Positions 8,236 to 17,981 of a DNA stretch of 64,000 bases are shown in pieces; the stretch's first letter is position 1; each line of letters opens with the position of its first letter. The position numbers and the translations under genes were made by a program. Under the pieces are notes generated by a model. The model searched no databases. It was not told where the DNA came from and was given only the letters and a program-made list of their open reading frames with translations. Source of the stretch: Bacteroidales bacterium (GTDB lineage Bacteria > Bacteroidota > Bacteroidia > Bacteroidales > WCHB1-69); assembly GCA_017616775.1 (NCBI GenBank), contig JAFZXM010000007.1, positions 1-64,000 on the forward strand, read 5' to 3'.

Positions 8236-9135
8236 ATGCAGTTATTACAACGGGGTGATAAAATTCAGATAGTGGCTCCTGCCAGAAAAATTTCTTTAGA
8301 GGAATTGCAACCTTCCATTGATTACTTTAAAAATCAAGGTGTCGATTGCTATTGTTCGGACTTGCTCTTCGGTGAATGTCACCAATTTTCCGGCACGGAT
8401 GAACTAAGGGCAAAAGATTTCCAACAAGCCCTTGACAATCCTGAAATCAAAGCCATCCTTTGCGCCAGAGGCGGATACGGAGGCATACGTATTATCGATA
8501 AACTGAATTTTTCCGCTTTTGCCAAGCATCCCAAATGGTTGTGCGGATATAGCGATACTACCGTTTTTCATGCCCATATCAATCAGGTGTTGAATTTGCC
8601 GTCTTTACATTGCACCATGCCCGTCAATATAGATGCCGAAAGCTATGCTTCCGCCGCCGTGAACACCATGTGGCAGGCACTCACTACAGGCTCTTTGCAT
8701 TATTCCGTTCCCGCTGCGGAAGGAAACAGACAAGGCAGGGCGCAGGCAAAAATAGTGGGCGGCAATTTATCCATATTATACGCCGTCAACGGGTCGGTTT
8801 CGGATATAAACACCGATGGCAAGATATTGTTTATAGAAGATTTGGACGAATATCTGTATCATATCGACCGCATGATGCTATGCATGAAACGCAGCGGCAA
8901 ACTCAGCAGGCTTAAAGGATTGATAGTCGGTGGCATGAGCGACATGCACGACAACACCGTTCCTTTCGGAAAAACCGCCAAAGAAATTATCTATGATTGC
9001 GTAAAAGAATACGATTATCCTGTTTGTTTTGATTTTCCCGCAGGACATATCAAAGACAACAGAGCGCTTATCTTCAATGCACCTGCCATATTCAACGTAA
9101 ACGACACATCTGTAACGCTTTCAATATCAATATAA
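8236..9135 (+). CDS. LD-carboxypeptidase, peptidase S66 family (LdcA type)
   Basis: A 299-residue serine peptidase that trims the terminal D-alanine from tetrapeptides during peptidoglycan recycling. The conserved CARGGYG (residues 76-82) and the nucleophile motif GYSDTT with Ser106 are present. A later acidic block (FIEDLDEYLYHIDRM) and PAGHIKDN near the C-terminus supply the Glu and His of the S66 Ser-Glu-His triad. It has no obvious signal peptide, which fits a cytoplasmic recycling role. It overlaps the next gene by one base. Confidence 0.88.
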   Translation: MQLLQRGDKIQIVAPARKISLEELQPSIDYFKNQGVDCYCSDLLFGECHQFSGTDELRAKDFQQALDNPEIKAILCARGGYGGIRIIDKLNFSAFAKHPKWLCGYSDTTVFHAHINQVLNLPSLHCTMPVNIDAESYASAAVNTMWQALTTGSLHYSVPAAEGNRQGRAQAKIVGGNLSILYAVNGSVSDINTDGKILFIEDLDEYLYHIDRMMLCMKRSGKLSRLKGLIVGGMSDMHDNTVPFGKTAKEIIYDCVKEYDYPVCFDFPAGHIKDNRALIFNAPAIFNVNDTSVTLSISI

Positions 9136-10082
9136 TGTACTCCGGTTATCGTAAAACGGCATTGTGGTTGCAATTTGTTTACATATTTGTTTTATTAGGC
9201 ACCATTGTGATAAAAATATTACTGATGCCTGCCGGCCAAATGACGGAATCATTGCAATTGTTACCGCAATCATGGGTCCACATGCCGATAGGGGTGTATC
9301 GCTTGTTATTGTTGCTGATGCTGACGGTAAACGGCATATATTTGCATTATATGCTCTTATATCACAATTTGATAGAGCTGAGAGATTATAGAACGGTGAT
9401 ATATTATGCACTCATGCATGTGGTTTTGCCTACCTCTGTAGCCTTGTCCAATATGATAGTGGAAAGCATATTTCTTTATTTTATCTTGCCCCGCATATTG
9501 GTCAGCAGCACCGAAGGCAAGCACGACAATGAATTTATGTATGGTTTTGTCTGCGGTTTTTTGTCACTGATATATCCGCCATTGTTTTTATTATTGTTTT
9601 TGTTGTATTTTATCTATTTAATCAACAGGGATTTAACATTCAAGCGCATCATCATTCCCATTTTAGGATGGGGCTTGTTATTGGTATATCAGTGGGCTTA
9701 TGCTTTTTTGACGGATACTTCTGCAGGCTATGCTGCATGGAATTGGCGTTGGGAAGGGGCTATGATGCACACGCGTTTGGTAGAAGTGATAAGCATTGCG
9801 GCAAGTGTGGTGATGGTGAGTGTTTTTACCGTACAAATGTACACCAAATCGAGCAAGGTGGTGGTGAATCGCAGAAAAAAATGGTATGTACTCATGATCA
9901 GTTATGTGCTTTTAATGTTATTGATGATATTGTTCAAAGATGAACATCATCTTTATTTATCCTTATGGGGCATGGTATCGGTAACATTAATGTCGGTGGG
10001 GATATTCCATTTCAAAACCAAGGTGTGGAATTATGCTCTGGTATTGTTATATATTTTGGCATTGTATGTGAATTTTGTTTGA
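9135..10082 (+). CDS. Polytopic membrane protein, DUF6427 family
   Basis: A 315-residue protein with about eight to nine hydrophobic segments (for example residues 10-30, 55-78, 150-175, 250-270). It resembles the DUF6427 membrane proteins of Bacteroidota, often encoded next to glycosyltransferases. Function is unknown. Its start overlaps the LD-carboxypeptidase stop and its stop is one base before the best start of the glycosyltransferase, so a role in envelope polysaccharide or lipid handling is possible but is inference. Confidence 0.65.
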   Translation: MYSGYRKTALWLQFVYIFVLLGTIVIKILLMPAGQMTESLQLLPQSWVHMPIGVYRLLLLLMLTVNGIYLHYMLLYHNLIELRDYRTVIYYALMHVVLPTSVALSNMIVESIFLYFILPRILVSSTEGKHDNEFMYGFVCGFLSLIYPPLFLLLFLLYFIYLINRDLTFKRIIIPILGWGLLLVYQWAYAFLTDTSAGYAAWNWRWEGAMMHTRLVEVISIAASVVMVSVFTVQMYTKSSKVVVNRRKKWYVLMISYVLLMLLMILFKDEHHLYLSLWGMVSVTLMSVGIFHFKTKVWNYALVLLYILALYVNFV

Positions 10083-10083
10083 T

Positions 10084-11169
10084 ATGAAAAAAATATTGTT
10101 TATAGCACCGCACAGAAAAGGCCGTTCACCGGGTCAGCGTTTTAGATTTGAGCAATATATGAATTATTTGCAAAACAACGGTTATACCTGTGATTTGTCG
10201 TATCTGATCAGCGAAAATGATGATAAATATTTTTACAAAAAAAAGCATATTCTGCGTAAATTGTACATCTTTGTCAAATGTATATTCATACGCATCAAAG
10301 ATGTTGTCAAAGCCAAACAATATGATATCATCTTTATCTACAGGGAAGCCTTGTTCACACGGTCCACTGTCTTTGAATATTTGTTTTCCCGCCGTTGCAA
10401 GCATGTGTTTTTCGATTTTGACGACGCCATCTTTTTATTGGATGTGTCAGAAGCCAACAGAAGTTGGCGGTGGTTAAAGTCGCCGGCAAAAATCAACAGG
10501 ATAATGCATTATGCCGAAATGACCATAGTAGGCAACAAATATTTGTACGATTATGCCGTTCAATATGCGCAGCAGGTGGAGATTTTTCCCACCACCTTGG
10601 ATTTGGACACCATCCAAGTGTATCCGCACGGGCAACATTCAAAAATATGCATAGGATGGATAGGCAGTACCACCACTATCAAGCACATACGGTGGGCATT
10701 GCCTATTTTACGGGCCATCTATCGCAAATACGGCGACAGGGTGTATTTTAAAATCATTGCCGATGTGGAACTTCATGCCGATGATTTGCCCATAGAAAAT
10801 GTAAAATGGCAGCAAGACACGGAATCCCGTCAGCTGTCCAGCTTTGACATAGGCATTATGCCTTTGCCCGATGACCAGTGGTCAAGAGGAAAATGCGGCT
10901 TTAAAGGGCTGCAATGCATGGCCTATAACATTCCTGTTATCATGTCGCCTGTGGGAGTGAACGCACAAATCATACAAGACGGTGTCAACGGATATTTAGC
11001 CGATACGGAACAGGCGTGGCTGGAAAAAATAAGTTTGCTCATTGATCATCCCGATTTGAGAGAACACATAGGAAAGCAGGGCAGGCTTACCGTAGAGCAA
11101 AAATATTCATTTCAGGCCCTCAAGGATGTGTATTTGAACTATTTTAACACCGCCTGCACCCATGCTTAA
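10084..11169 (+). CDS. Glycosyltransferase, GT4-like
   Basis: A glycosyltransferase with the GT-B fold, 361 residues from the chosen start MKKILFIAPH. An ATG three codons upstream (10075) overlaps the previous gene and is less likely. The C-terminal Rossmann half shows IGWIGSTTTIKH and the donor-binding region GKCGFKGLQCMAYNIPVIMSPVG, followed by a loop DGVNGYLADT. The N-terminal half begins APHRKGRSPGQRFRFEQY, typical of family 4 enzymes in Bacteroidota. Donor and acceptor are unknown. It overlaps rnhB by eight bases. Confidence 0.85.
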   Translation: MKKILFIAPHRKGRSPGQRFRFEQYMNYLQNNGYTCDLSYLISENDDKYFYKKKHILRKLYIFVKCIFIRIKDVVKAKQYDIIFIYREALFTRSTVFEYLFSRRCKHVFFDFDDAIFLLDVSEANRSWRWLKSPAKINRIMHYAEMTIVGNKYLYDYAVQYAQQVEIFPTTLDLDTIQVYPHGQHSKICIGWIGSTTTIKHIRWALPILRAIYRKYGDRVYFKIIADVELHADDLPIENVKWQQDTESRQLSSFDIGIMPLPDDQWSRGKCGFKGLQCMAYNIPVIMSPVGVNAQIIQDGVNGYLADTEQAWLEKISLLIDHPDLREHIGKQGRLTVEQKYSFQALKDVYLNYFNTACTHA

Positions 11170-11761
11170 GCCTTATATGCAAAAAGGAAGAACAGAAGCC
11201 GGATGCGACGAAGCGGGAAGAGGCTGTTTGGCTGGTCCCGTTTGCGCTGCCGCAGTGATACTCCCTCCCGATTTCACCAATGAAGACATTAACGACAGCA
11301 AACAACTGTCCGCCCGCAAACGCCAACAATTGCGAATGCTGATAGAAGAAAACGCTTTGGCTTGGGCGGTAGTGATGATACCTCCGCAAATTATAGATAA
11401 AATCAATATCTTGCAGGCATCGGTGTTAGGCATGAACAGGGCAGTGGAACAATTGAAAATACAGCCGGAATATTTATTGATAGACGGTAATAAATTTCAA
11501 AGTCACCGTCACTTGCCTTATTCATGTGTTGTTAAAGGAGACGCCACCTATCTTAGCATAGCCGCGGCATCGATATTGGCCAAAACACACCGGGACGAAT
11601 ATATGGAACATCTGGCCCTGGAATTTCCACAATACGGCTGGGACAACAATAAAGGATATCCCACCGCCGCCCACAGACAGGCTATACAACAATACGGCAT
11701 TACCGTACATCACCGGAAATCGTTTACATTGATACCGCAACAATTAAAATTATCTTTTTAA
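11162..11761 (+). CDS. rnhB: Ribonuclease HII
   Basis: A 199-residue endonuclease that cuts RNA in RNA-DNA hybrids and removes misincorporated ribonucleotides. The family opening GCDEAGRGCLAGPV supplies Asp16 and Glu17, and the metal-binding Asp108 is in YLLIDGN. HHRKSFTL near the end is the usual C-terminal block. The start overlaps the preceding glycosyltransferase, suggesting translational coupling. Confidence 0.95.
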   Translation: MLKPYMQKGRTEAGCDEAGRGCLAGPVCAAAVILPPDFTNEDINDSKQLSARKRQQLRMLIEENALAWAVVMIPPQIIDKINILQASVLGMNRAVEQLKIQPEYLLIDGNKFQSHRHLPYSCVVKGDATYLSIAAASILAKTHRDEYMEHLALEFPQYGWDNNKGYPTAAHRQAIQQYGITVHHRKSFTLIPQQLKLSF

Positions 11762-11764
11762 ACC

Positions 11765-13171
11765 ATGCAATTCAAAACCAAGGAAATCAAATGGATAGCG
11801 GCATGTATTGTTACCGTGGCGGTAGCAGTCGCCATTATTGTCACTTTGATTAAGTTTTATGCCTATCTGAACCAACCGCAAACGGACCCTTACGCCGTAA
11901 TACCCGAAAACAGTATGATAATAGTGCATTCCGACAGCATCACAGGATGTGATATCCCATGGATGCTCAACGATATTATTTTGCAGGAAGATGCTATTCG
12001 TAAAATTAAACCGATACTTGAAATAATATACAACAAACATTTAAACAATACATATATAGAAGAATGTAAAATTGCCGTTTTTCCCAAGAACGGCCATTAT
12101 GATTTTTTATGGATAGCCTCCATGAAAAAAGACGGGCAGCAAGAGGTGGAAAACAGAGTCAAGCATTCCGCTTGTGCCCGCACCGCCTACAAGGGGCATA
12201 CCATTTATCATGATACGGCACATGGATACAACGGATATTTTTATCTTTATCAAAATTTGTTGACGGCCTCGGTCAGTTACAATTTGTTGAGGTCGTCTAT
12301 CAACGCTTTGGAAAGCGGAACTAAGAAAGACACCTCTGTTTACGGTCGTCCTGCCGGCACAGGATTGTATGTCAGCTGCCACTTGTCACAAACAACACCG
12401 AACACTTCGTGTTCCCAAATATTATACAGTCTGCGGCCGGAAATGTTCGGAAAGATAGATTTGAAAATCAACAAGGACTATGCCGTCACAGCTAATGCCG
12501 ATGTGGTCTCCGAACCGGCATTGTCATCTCAAACGCACAAGGCGGATATAAGCAAATATACTGCCTTTTTGCCCGACAACACCTCACGGATATTTTTGTT
12601 GCAGGAAAGTGCATATGCATGGCTGCGCGTTTCAAATCATTTTTCCATAGAACAGAATAAATGGTTTCAATATTTTCAACCGTCAGCTGTAATGTATTTC
12701 ACCCTCACGCATGCTTCCGGCAGCACTTACAGCTATGTGATGATATCGCCCAAATATCTGCAGGAAACCATTGAGAATCTGTTTTTTCTCACGCAAAAAG
12801 ACACCCTTACCACAGAAGGTGCACACGTATATTACGATACTTTTTCCATCAACCGTCAGGAAGTGGGGAGAGCGGATATCCCGAATTTTGTCTGTCTGCG
12901 CTGGAATATCGGCGGGGAGATGCCCCGTTTGAAAAATTATATGATCTTGGACGATATGATATTATTTGCCGCCAATGATGAAGCCTGCAGGTTTTACTTG
13001 TCGTCAATGAATTCGGGAATAACTAAAGATGAAGATTTTATCCAAAGTGAAGCATATTTCACCGAACAAGCGGATATCATGTATTATAGCAACAGAAATC
13101 ATATCTACCGTATGCAAATGGAACAACACGACAGGCATTCCTGTTTTTTGAATATTTATTACCAGCAGTAA
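11765..13171 (+). CDS. Membrane-anchored protein of unknown function
   Basis: A 468-residue protein with one N-terminal membrane segment (WIAACIVTVAVAVAIIVTLI, residues 10-29) and a large extracytoplasmic part. The layout (an opening PYAVIPENSMIIVHSDS, later TAFLPDNTSRIFLLQES, and a repeated two-half organisation) recalls the DUF3352-like periplasmic proteins of Bacteroidota, but I cannot confirm that family. It begins three bases after rnhB and ends the plus-strand run. No catalytic motif is seen. Confidence 0.6.
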   Translation: MQFKTKEIKWIAACIVTVAVAVAIIVTLIKFYAYLNQPQTDPYAVIPENSMIIVHSDSITGCDIPWMLNDIILQEDAIRKIKPILEIIYNKHLNNTYIEECKIAVFPKNGHYDFLWIASMKKDGQQEVENRVKHSACARTAYKGHTIYHDTAHGYNGYFYLYQNLLTASVSYNLLRSSINALESGTKKDTSVYGRPAGTGLYVSCHLSQTTPNTSCSQILYSLRPEMFGKIDLKINKDYAVTANADVVSEPALSSQTHKADISKYTAFLPDNTSRIFLLQESAYAWLRVSNHFSIEQNKWFQYFQPSAVMYFTLTHASGSTYSYVMISPKYLQETIENLFFLTQKDTLTTEGAHVYYDTFSINRQEVGRADIPNFVCLRWNIGGEMPRLKNYMILDDMILFAANDEACRFYLSSMNSGITKDEDFIQSEAYFTEQADIMYYSNRNHIYRMQMEQHDRHSCFLNIYYQQ

Positions 13172-13174
13172 AAG

Positions 13175-13216
13175 CAAAGGCTTGTATGTTTGCGCGGGCA
13201 ACAGCTGTTGCCTTTG
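13175..13216 (+). terminator. Stem-loop after the 3.2-13.2 kb gene run
   Basis: CAAAGGC (13175) pairs with GCCTTTG (13210) around an inner perfect palindrome GGCAACAGCTGTTGCC (13197-13212). The T-run after it is weak, so it may be a poor terminator or a processing/stability hairpin. Confidence 0.35.
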
Positions 13217-13273
13217 ACTGCGGAAAGAATATAAAAATTTTGTCCGGCTGTCTTTCTCTTGATTAAAATATGA

Positions 13274-13281
13274 TACCTTTG
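13274..13281 (+). promoter_or_regulatory. Promoter -7 box of the radical SAM gene
   Basis: TACCTTTG, matching TAnnTTTG, 15 bases before the start codon at 13296. The leader is therefore very short. Confidence 0.5.
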
Positions 13282-13295
13282 CAAAAAAAATTATC

Positions 13296-14072
13296 ATGTC
13301 GGGAATTTTATTCAATAAAATCATATTCGGTCCCATTCACAGCAGAAGATTGGGCAATTCATTGGGCATCAACCTTATGCCGGAAGAAATCAAATTATGT
13401 ACTTTCAATTGCATTTATTGTGAATGCGGTTGGGGACGCACATCGGAAGTGCAATATAACAAACTGTTGCATGCCGATAAGATGTTACCCGTATTGGAAC
13501 AACGCTTTCAACAATTGCACGATAGCGGTGCAATTATTGATTCCATCACCTATTCGGGCAACGGAGAGCCCACTCTTCATCCTGAATTTGAAGAGATTAA
13601 TGATTATATTATCCGTTTGAGGGATCAATATTTTCCGCACACCATCATAACTTGTTTAAGCAATTCCACCCAATTGTACAGGGATGATGTTTTGCGTGCC
13701 TTAAAAAAAACAGACAATCCATTGCTGAAATTGGATGCAGGCACACAATCCATGTTCAATATCATCAACAAGCCTTTCCATCCTATAGATATAGAACATA
13801 TCACCGACAGATTGTGCTTGTTTGACGGCAAACTCACCATACAGACACTCTTTCTCCGCGGTTATAACGATGATCAAAAGGTGGACAACACCTCCGAAGA
13901 GGAAGTGTCGGCATGGCTGCAGAGAATAAAGCGTATTCATCCCCATACGGTGATGTTGTATCCTATAGACAGGGAAACACCGGAAAAAAATCTGACAAAA
14001 ATAGACAAAGCCGAATTGGAGACAATAGCGGTGAAGGTGCGTGAAATGGGCATAAAAACATTGATATACTGA
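13296..14072 (+). CDS. Radical SAM protein
   Basis: A 258-residue radical SAM enzyme with the cluster motif CTFNCIYC (CX3CX2C) at residues 31-38 and a SAM-binding SGNGEPTLHPEF block near residue 90. It opens with IIFGPIHSRRLGNSLGINL, shared with small radical SAM Fe-S oxidoreductases (COG0731-like). No extra C-terminal cysteine cluster (SPASM) is present. The substrate is unknown. It overlaps the next gene by one base (TGATG), so the two are likely co-translated. Confidence 0.85.
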   Translation: MSGILFNKIIFGPIHSRRLGNSLGINLMPEEIKLCTFNCIYCECGWGRTSEVQYNKLLHADKMLPVLEQRFQQLHDSGAIIDSITYSGNGEPTLHPEFEEINDYIIRLRDQYFPHTIITCLSNSTQLYRDDVLRALKKTDNPLLKLDAGTQSMFNIINKPFHPIDIEHITDRLCLFDGKLTIQTLFLRGYNDDQKVDNTSEEEVSAWLQRIKRIHPHTVMLYPIDRETPEKNLTKIDKAELETIAVKVREMGIKTLIY

Positions 14073-14503
14073 TGACCGCCACCAATATTCCTTTACACAT
14101 CCAATATCTGGACAACAGGCAGAATATTCAACCGATCATATCGGTAAGCATTGCCCGGAAAGAATATCGTATGATAGTGGACACCGGAGCTTCTCATTCA
14201 TGCCTTTCCCCGCAGATATTGGGCAACCGGTATCAGCAATCGGCCATCAATGTGGGCGATAAGGTGTTGAGCGCCAGTGAAAATGTAAACACGCCTACTT
14301 TGATGTGCAAGTTGCCGGGTATTAGAATAGGGGATATCTATTTACGGCAATATTCTTTTTTAATATTGGATATCAGCCATATCAATGAGATGCTGAAAGA
14401 ATTGCAACTTCCGCCTGTAGCCGGACTGATAGGCAGTGATATCTTACAAAAATACCATGCCCTTATCGACTATGGACGTCAAAGGCTCACCCTGTATCGC
14501 TAA
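14072..14503 (+). CDS. Retropepsin-like aspartic protease family protein
   Basis: A 143-residue single-domain protein. MIVDTGASHSCLS holds the active-site Asp-Thr-Gly at about residues 33-35, and the second conserved patch is PPVAGLIGSDILQKYHALIDY. One DTG per chain means it would work as a dimer, as retroviral proteases do. No signal peptide or membrane segment is seen, so it is probably cytoplasmic. It overlaps the radical SAM gene by one base and its tail overlaps the convergent BatA gene by four. Confidence 0.8.
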   Translation: MTATNIPLHIQYLDNRQNIQPIISVSIARKEYRMIVDTGASHSCLSPQILGNRYQQSAINVGDKVLSASENVNTPTLMCKLPGIRIGDIYLRQYSFLILDISHINEMLKELQLPPVAGLIGSDILQKYHALIDYGRQRLTLYR

Positions 14504-16542
14504 CTTTGCGTAAAATAGCGTCTTAACAATGTACTCTCGGCCAGCAGGCAGGCCAAACACAACAATATAAACCATACGGACAGGGAAGTGCCTTCCTGAC
14601 GGATGTGACGGGTGACGCTTTGTGCGGATTTGTGTTGTATATCCAATATAGAAAAGGAAGACAGATTTGTTTGTTCCAATATCTCTTTTATGCTGCCGGC
14701 ATCCTCAAATTCCATTTGAGATTCCTTGCGGCTGTAATTGAAAGCCACATCAGCCAGATGTTCATTTTGGCAATTTAAGGCATATATTCCATCTGCATTC
14801 ACTTGATGATACACCAATAGCTGCATATACGGACGAGTGGTTTTCACTTCCGGAATAAAGGCCATATCGGAATGATACGCTTTTATCTCCGGCAGATGTT
14901 TGTCATCAATGTCTTTTTGTATTTTAACGGTTATCAGCTCATTGTTGCCTATGGTATAATACAGGTTGACTTTATCCATGGAAAAAGTCATGTTCCATAT
15001 TGCGGGCACAAACAGGGCATGCTCCACCATATTGCCGGCATTCAAAGACAGGGGCGACGCCAATGTGTACACCATGCCGGAGCCGTGCTGTTCGGCTGTA
15101 AGAAAGCTTTCCCCGTTTTCCAAGGTCATGATATCTTCTTTGGCATTGCCGATATTGCGGTCCAGAACATATCTGAATTTCACCTCCGGCAAGTCAATGT
15201 TTTCCGGATATTGCTCAAATACATTTTTAAAAATCACATGTTCCGTATTCAGTTTGTCGATTTTGATCTTGGCTGTGTCGGCTTTTCCAAGCAGAGTGGT
15301 CCCCAAAGCCATATTGATATCGTTATGGTATGTTTCTTTGCTTTCAGAAGGGAACAGCAATAAATTGCCGCCTGCGGATACATATTGTTCTATCGCTTGT
15401 ATCAATCCGTCGGACAAATTATTATCCGTTTCAAGCAAGACCAATTGTTGTTCTTTTAAAATGCTGTAATTAACGTTTTTAACTTCCGTTGTTTGATAGT
15501 TAACCGTACTGTCCGCACCGAATAATGTGCTGATATAGGTATTTTCCCGGGAAGTATAGAGCTGTAAAATATTTTTCACCGTTCCCGCATATATGCTGAA
15601 ATACATTCTGTCATCAAACACGATGGGATTATCTGTAATTTCCACATATCCCGATTGTATGGAGGTGCTGTCTGCCATAAAGTTGACGATAATTTCTGCC
15701 GTATTGCCCGCCTCTACAGACAGGGAAGACAATGCTTTCTGTTTGTTGTTGAGCATTATTTTCAGCGGCACGGCCTCCATGGTTTCATCACTGTAGTTTT
15801 TTACTCTTACACCCATACTCACCAAGGTGCCCGGCAAATAATCCGGAGACAATATCCACACGGAATCTATGCAGATATTTTTTATATGGGGCGCTTTCAG
15901 GGGCACCAAAAATGTATGCACATTCGTATCTGGTGTGATATTTTGCCAGTCGCTTGCAGACAATTGAAAATCGGAGATATAATACAACGCGGGACCAGAA
16001 CGGGCAGAGGAACGGAGCGTATTTACCGCATAACGGTACACTTGGCTAAAGGAAGGGGATGAAGGTGAGGCTTCCGTTTTTTCAATTTCCTCTTTAATCA
16101 TCTGCTTGCTTAAAGCCATATTGTATTCGGGCTTGAAATCATTGGTGAGCAAATAAAATTCAACATCATCACCGTAAGCATCCGCAATGGCTTTAGCCTG
16201 TTGTTTGGCTTCATGCAATAAATTGCCGTTTTTGCTTTTGTTTTCCATGGAAAACGAATTGTCGATATATATCATCACCTTGGAGGTGGCATAATCGGAG
16301 GCGGCAGGAATATAGGGTTTGGCCAAAGCCGTGATTAAGGCTGCAATAGCAAGCATACGGAGGCATAATATAATCCGTTTTTTTATTTCCGATTCGCGTT
16401 GGTGTTGCTGCCGTATAGCCCGCAAAAAAGAGGTATTGGAAAAATATTGTATTTTATATCGCTGAAAGTTAAACAGATGTATTATCAGCGGTATCAATAA
16501 GGCAAAAAGGAAAAATAATATGTGCGGATAAGCAAATTGCAT
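14500..16542 (-). CDS. BatA/VWA domain membrane protein
   Basis: A 680-residue protein with the N-terminal double-transmembrane domain of the BatA type (HILFFLFALLIPLIIHLFNFQRY, then ILCLRMLAIAALITALA). A von Willebrand A domain opens with the metal-site motif VMIYIDNSFSMENK near residue 95. A long beta-rich extracytoplasmic part follows, and it ends in another membrane segment (SVWFILLCLACLLAEST). Relatives are common in Bacteroidota and of uncertain function. It lies five bases after the ABC ATPase gene, in a minus-strand unit with that gene and the HAD hydrolase. Confidence 0.85.
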   Translation of the reverse strand: MQFAYPHILFFLFALLIPLIIHLFNFQRYKIQYFSNTSFLRAIRQQHQRESEIKKRIILCLRMLAIAALITALAKPYIPAASDYATSKVMIYIDNSFSMENKSKNGNLLHEAKQQAKAIADAYGDDVEFYLLTNDFKPEYNMALSKQMIKEEIEKTEASPSSPSFSQVYRYAVNTLRSSARSGPALYYISDFQLSASDWQNITPDTNVHTFLVPLKAPHIKNICIDSVWILSPDYLPGTLVSMGVRVKNYSDETMEAVPLKIMLNNKQKALSSLSVEAGNTAEIIVNFMADSTSIQSGYVEITDNPIVFDDRMYFSIYAGTVKNILQLYTSRENTYISTLFGADSTVNYQTTEVKNVNYSILKEQQLVLLETDNNLSDGLIQAIEQYVSAGGNLLLFPSESKETYHNDINMALGTTLLGKADTAKIKIDKLNTEHVIFKNVFEQYPENIDLPEVKFRYVLDRNIGNAKEDIMTLENGESFLTAEQHGSGMVYTLASPLSLNAGNMVEHALFVPAIWNMTFSMDKVNLYYTIGNNELITVKIQKDIDDKHLPEIKAYHSDMAFIPEVKTTRPYMQLLVYHQVNADGIYALNCQNEHLADVAFNYSRKESQMEFEDAGSIKEILEQTNLSSFSILDIQHKSAQSVTRHIRQEGTSLSVWFILLCLACLLAESTLLRRYFTQS

Positions 16543-16547
16543 AAATG

Positions 16548-17258
16548 CTAATGTTGCGTAAGTTGGTGAAACAATGTTTCCATGCCTTTGCCTCCGGAGC
16601 GTTGCATTAAATTGGCGATGGTGTCGTCGGCTTTTATTTTTCCCGCATCTATAATGATGGCACGGTTACACATAGCTTCCACCTCTTGCATAATGTGTGT
16701 GGAAAGCAGAACGGTTTTGGTTTTGCCTATTTCCGTTATCAAATTGCGTATTTCCACCAATTGGTTGGGGTCCAATCCCGAGGTGGGTTCATCCAGCACC
16801 AGCACTTCAGGATTATGTATCAGAGCGTGGGCCAATCCCAAGCGTTGACGATATCCACGTGACAAAGTGCCCACTTTTTTATGTTGTTCTTTTCCCAAAC
16901 CTGTCAATTCTATCATTTTGTTCACCTGGGCCTTTAAATCCGAAACGTGATAAACGCCACCGATAAATTCCAGACTTTCTTTGACATACATATCCAAATA
17001 GAGCGGATTGTTTTCGGGTAAATAGCCTATACGCCGGGCTATTTCCAGCGGAGCATCCAACACGTTGAAACCGCACACTTTCACATCTCCCGATGTTTGG
17101 GTTTGATAGCAGGTGATAATTTTCATCATCGTACTTTTACCCGCACCGTTAGGGCCCAGCAAACCCACAATTTCACCTTTATCTATGTTAAACGACACCT
17201 TGTCCAATGCTTTTTGCGTTCCGAATATCTTGGTTACTTCTTTGACTGATATTGACAT
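16548..17258 (-). CDS. ABC transporter ATP-binding protein, GldA-like
   Basis: A 236-residue ATPase with Walker A GPNGAGKST (residues 35-43), signature LSRGYRQRLGLAHAL, Walker B VLVLDEPTSGLDP and switch His in LSTHIMQE. Among ABC ATPases it most resembles GldA, the ATPase of the gliding-associated GldAFG transporter in Bacteroidota. The permease partners GldF and GldG are not in the window, and the C-terminal extension of flavobacterial GldA is missing, so no gene symbol is assigned. It lies 19 bases after the HAD gene. Confidence 0.85.
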   Translation of the reverse strand: MSISVKEVTKIFGTQKALDKVSFNIDKGEIVGLLGPNGAGKSTMMKIITCYQTQTSGDVKVCGFNVLDAPLEIARRIGYLPENNPLYLDMYVKESLEFIGGVYHVSDLKAQVNKMIELTGLGKEQHKKVGTLSRGYRQRLGLAHALIHNPEVLVLDEPTSGLDPNQLVEIRNLITEIGKTKTVLLSTHIMQEVEAMCNRAIIIDAGKIKADDTIANLMQRSGGKGMETLFHQLTQH

Positions 17259-17277
17259 GTTATAGTATTTTTGGCAT

Positions 17278-17892
17278 TTATTCGAATAAGAAAGAGAAGT
17301 TTTCGTTCATTTTGGGTTGGTAACAATTGAATCCCAACTGCATGCCGGCTTCTATGTTGGCAGTACTGTCATCCAGATAAAAACAATGGCGGGGATCTAT
17401 TGCCGCATCCTCTATCATTTGACGAAATATACGTTCATCCGGTTTGCACACCCCCATTTGGAACGAAAGATATGTTTTATCAAAAAAATCAGACAGGGTA
17501 TGCCCTTGTGTTTCAAAATATTTTTGGCGACAATAATCAAAAACGAATTGATTGATATTGCTGAAAAGAAATATTCTGTATCTTTGGTGCAAGCGGAGAA
17601 TAAGCTCCAGCTTTTCCTGCGGCAAATCGGTCAAAAACTGTTTGTATGCCCACATGATATCTTCATCGGTGCAATGTTTGCCCACTATTTTTTTCAATTC
17701 GCGGAAAAATTCATCATTGCTTATTTTTCCTTCTTCAAACAATAAGAACAATCCTTTTTGACGATAATTGTCCATATAAGGGGCAATATCGCAACCCAAT
17801 TCAGCAAAAGCGCTGACACATGCCTGTTTGTTTAAATTGAGCAACACTCCGCCAAAATCAAAAATAATGGTATCGATATGCGACGCTAACAT
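17278..17892 (-). CDS. HAD-superfamily hydrolase, subfamily IA
   Basis: A 204-residue haloacid-dehalogenase-type phosphatase. Motif I is IIFDFGGVLLNL (residues 9-20), motif II LFSNIN, and motif III/IV lies in VCKPDERIF and CFYLDDSTANIEAG. This FDFGGVL subtype is close to YihX-like sugar phosphatases, but the substrate cannot be told. It is the first gene of a likely three-gene minus-strand unit with the ABC ATPase and BatA-type protein. Confidence 0.85.
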   Translation of the reverse strand: MLASHIDTIIFDFGGVLLNLNKQACVSAFAELGCDIAPYMDNYRQKGLFLLFEEGKISNDEFFRELKKIVGKHCTDEDIMWAYKQFLTDLPQEKLELILRLHQRYRIFLFSNINQFVFDYCRQKYFETQGHTLSDFFDKTYLSFQMGVCKPDERIFRQMIEDAAIDPRHCFYLDDSTANIEAGMQLGFNCYQPKMNENFSFLFE

Positions 17893-17981
17893 GCTGATTT
17901 TATTATATTTTTGTTTTTTTATCCAGTTATGTATCTTTTTTTGCGGTGTTTTTTGTGCTGTTCTTTGTTGACCCTTAACCT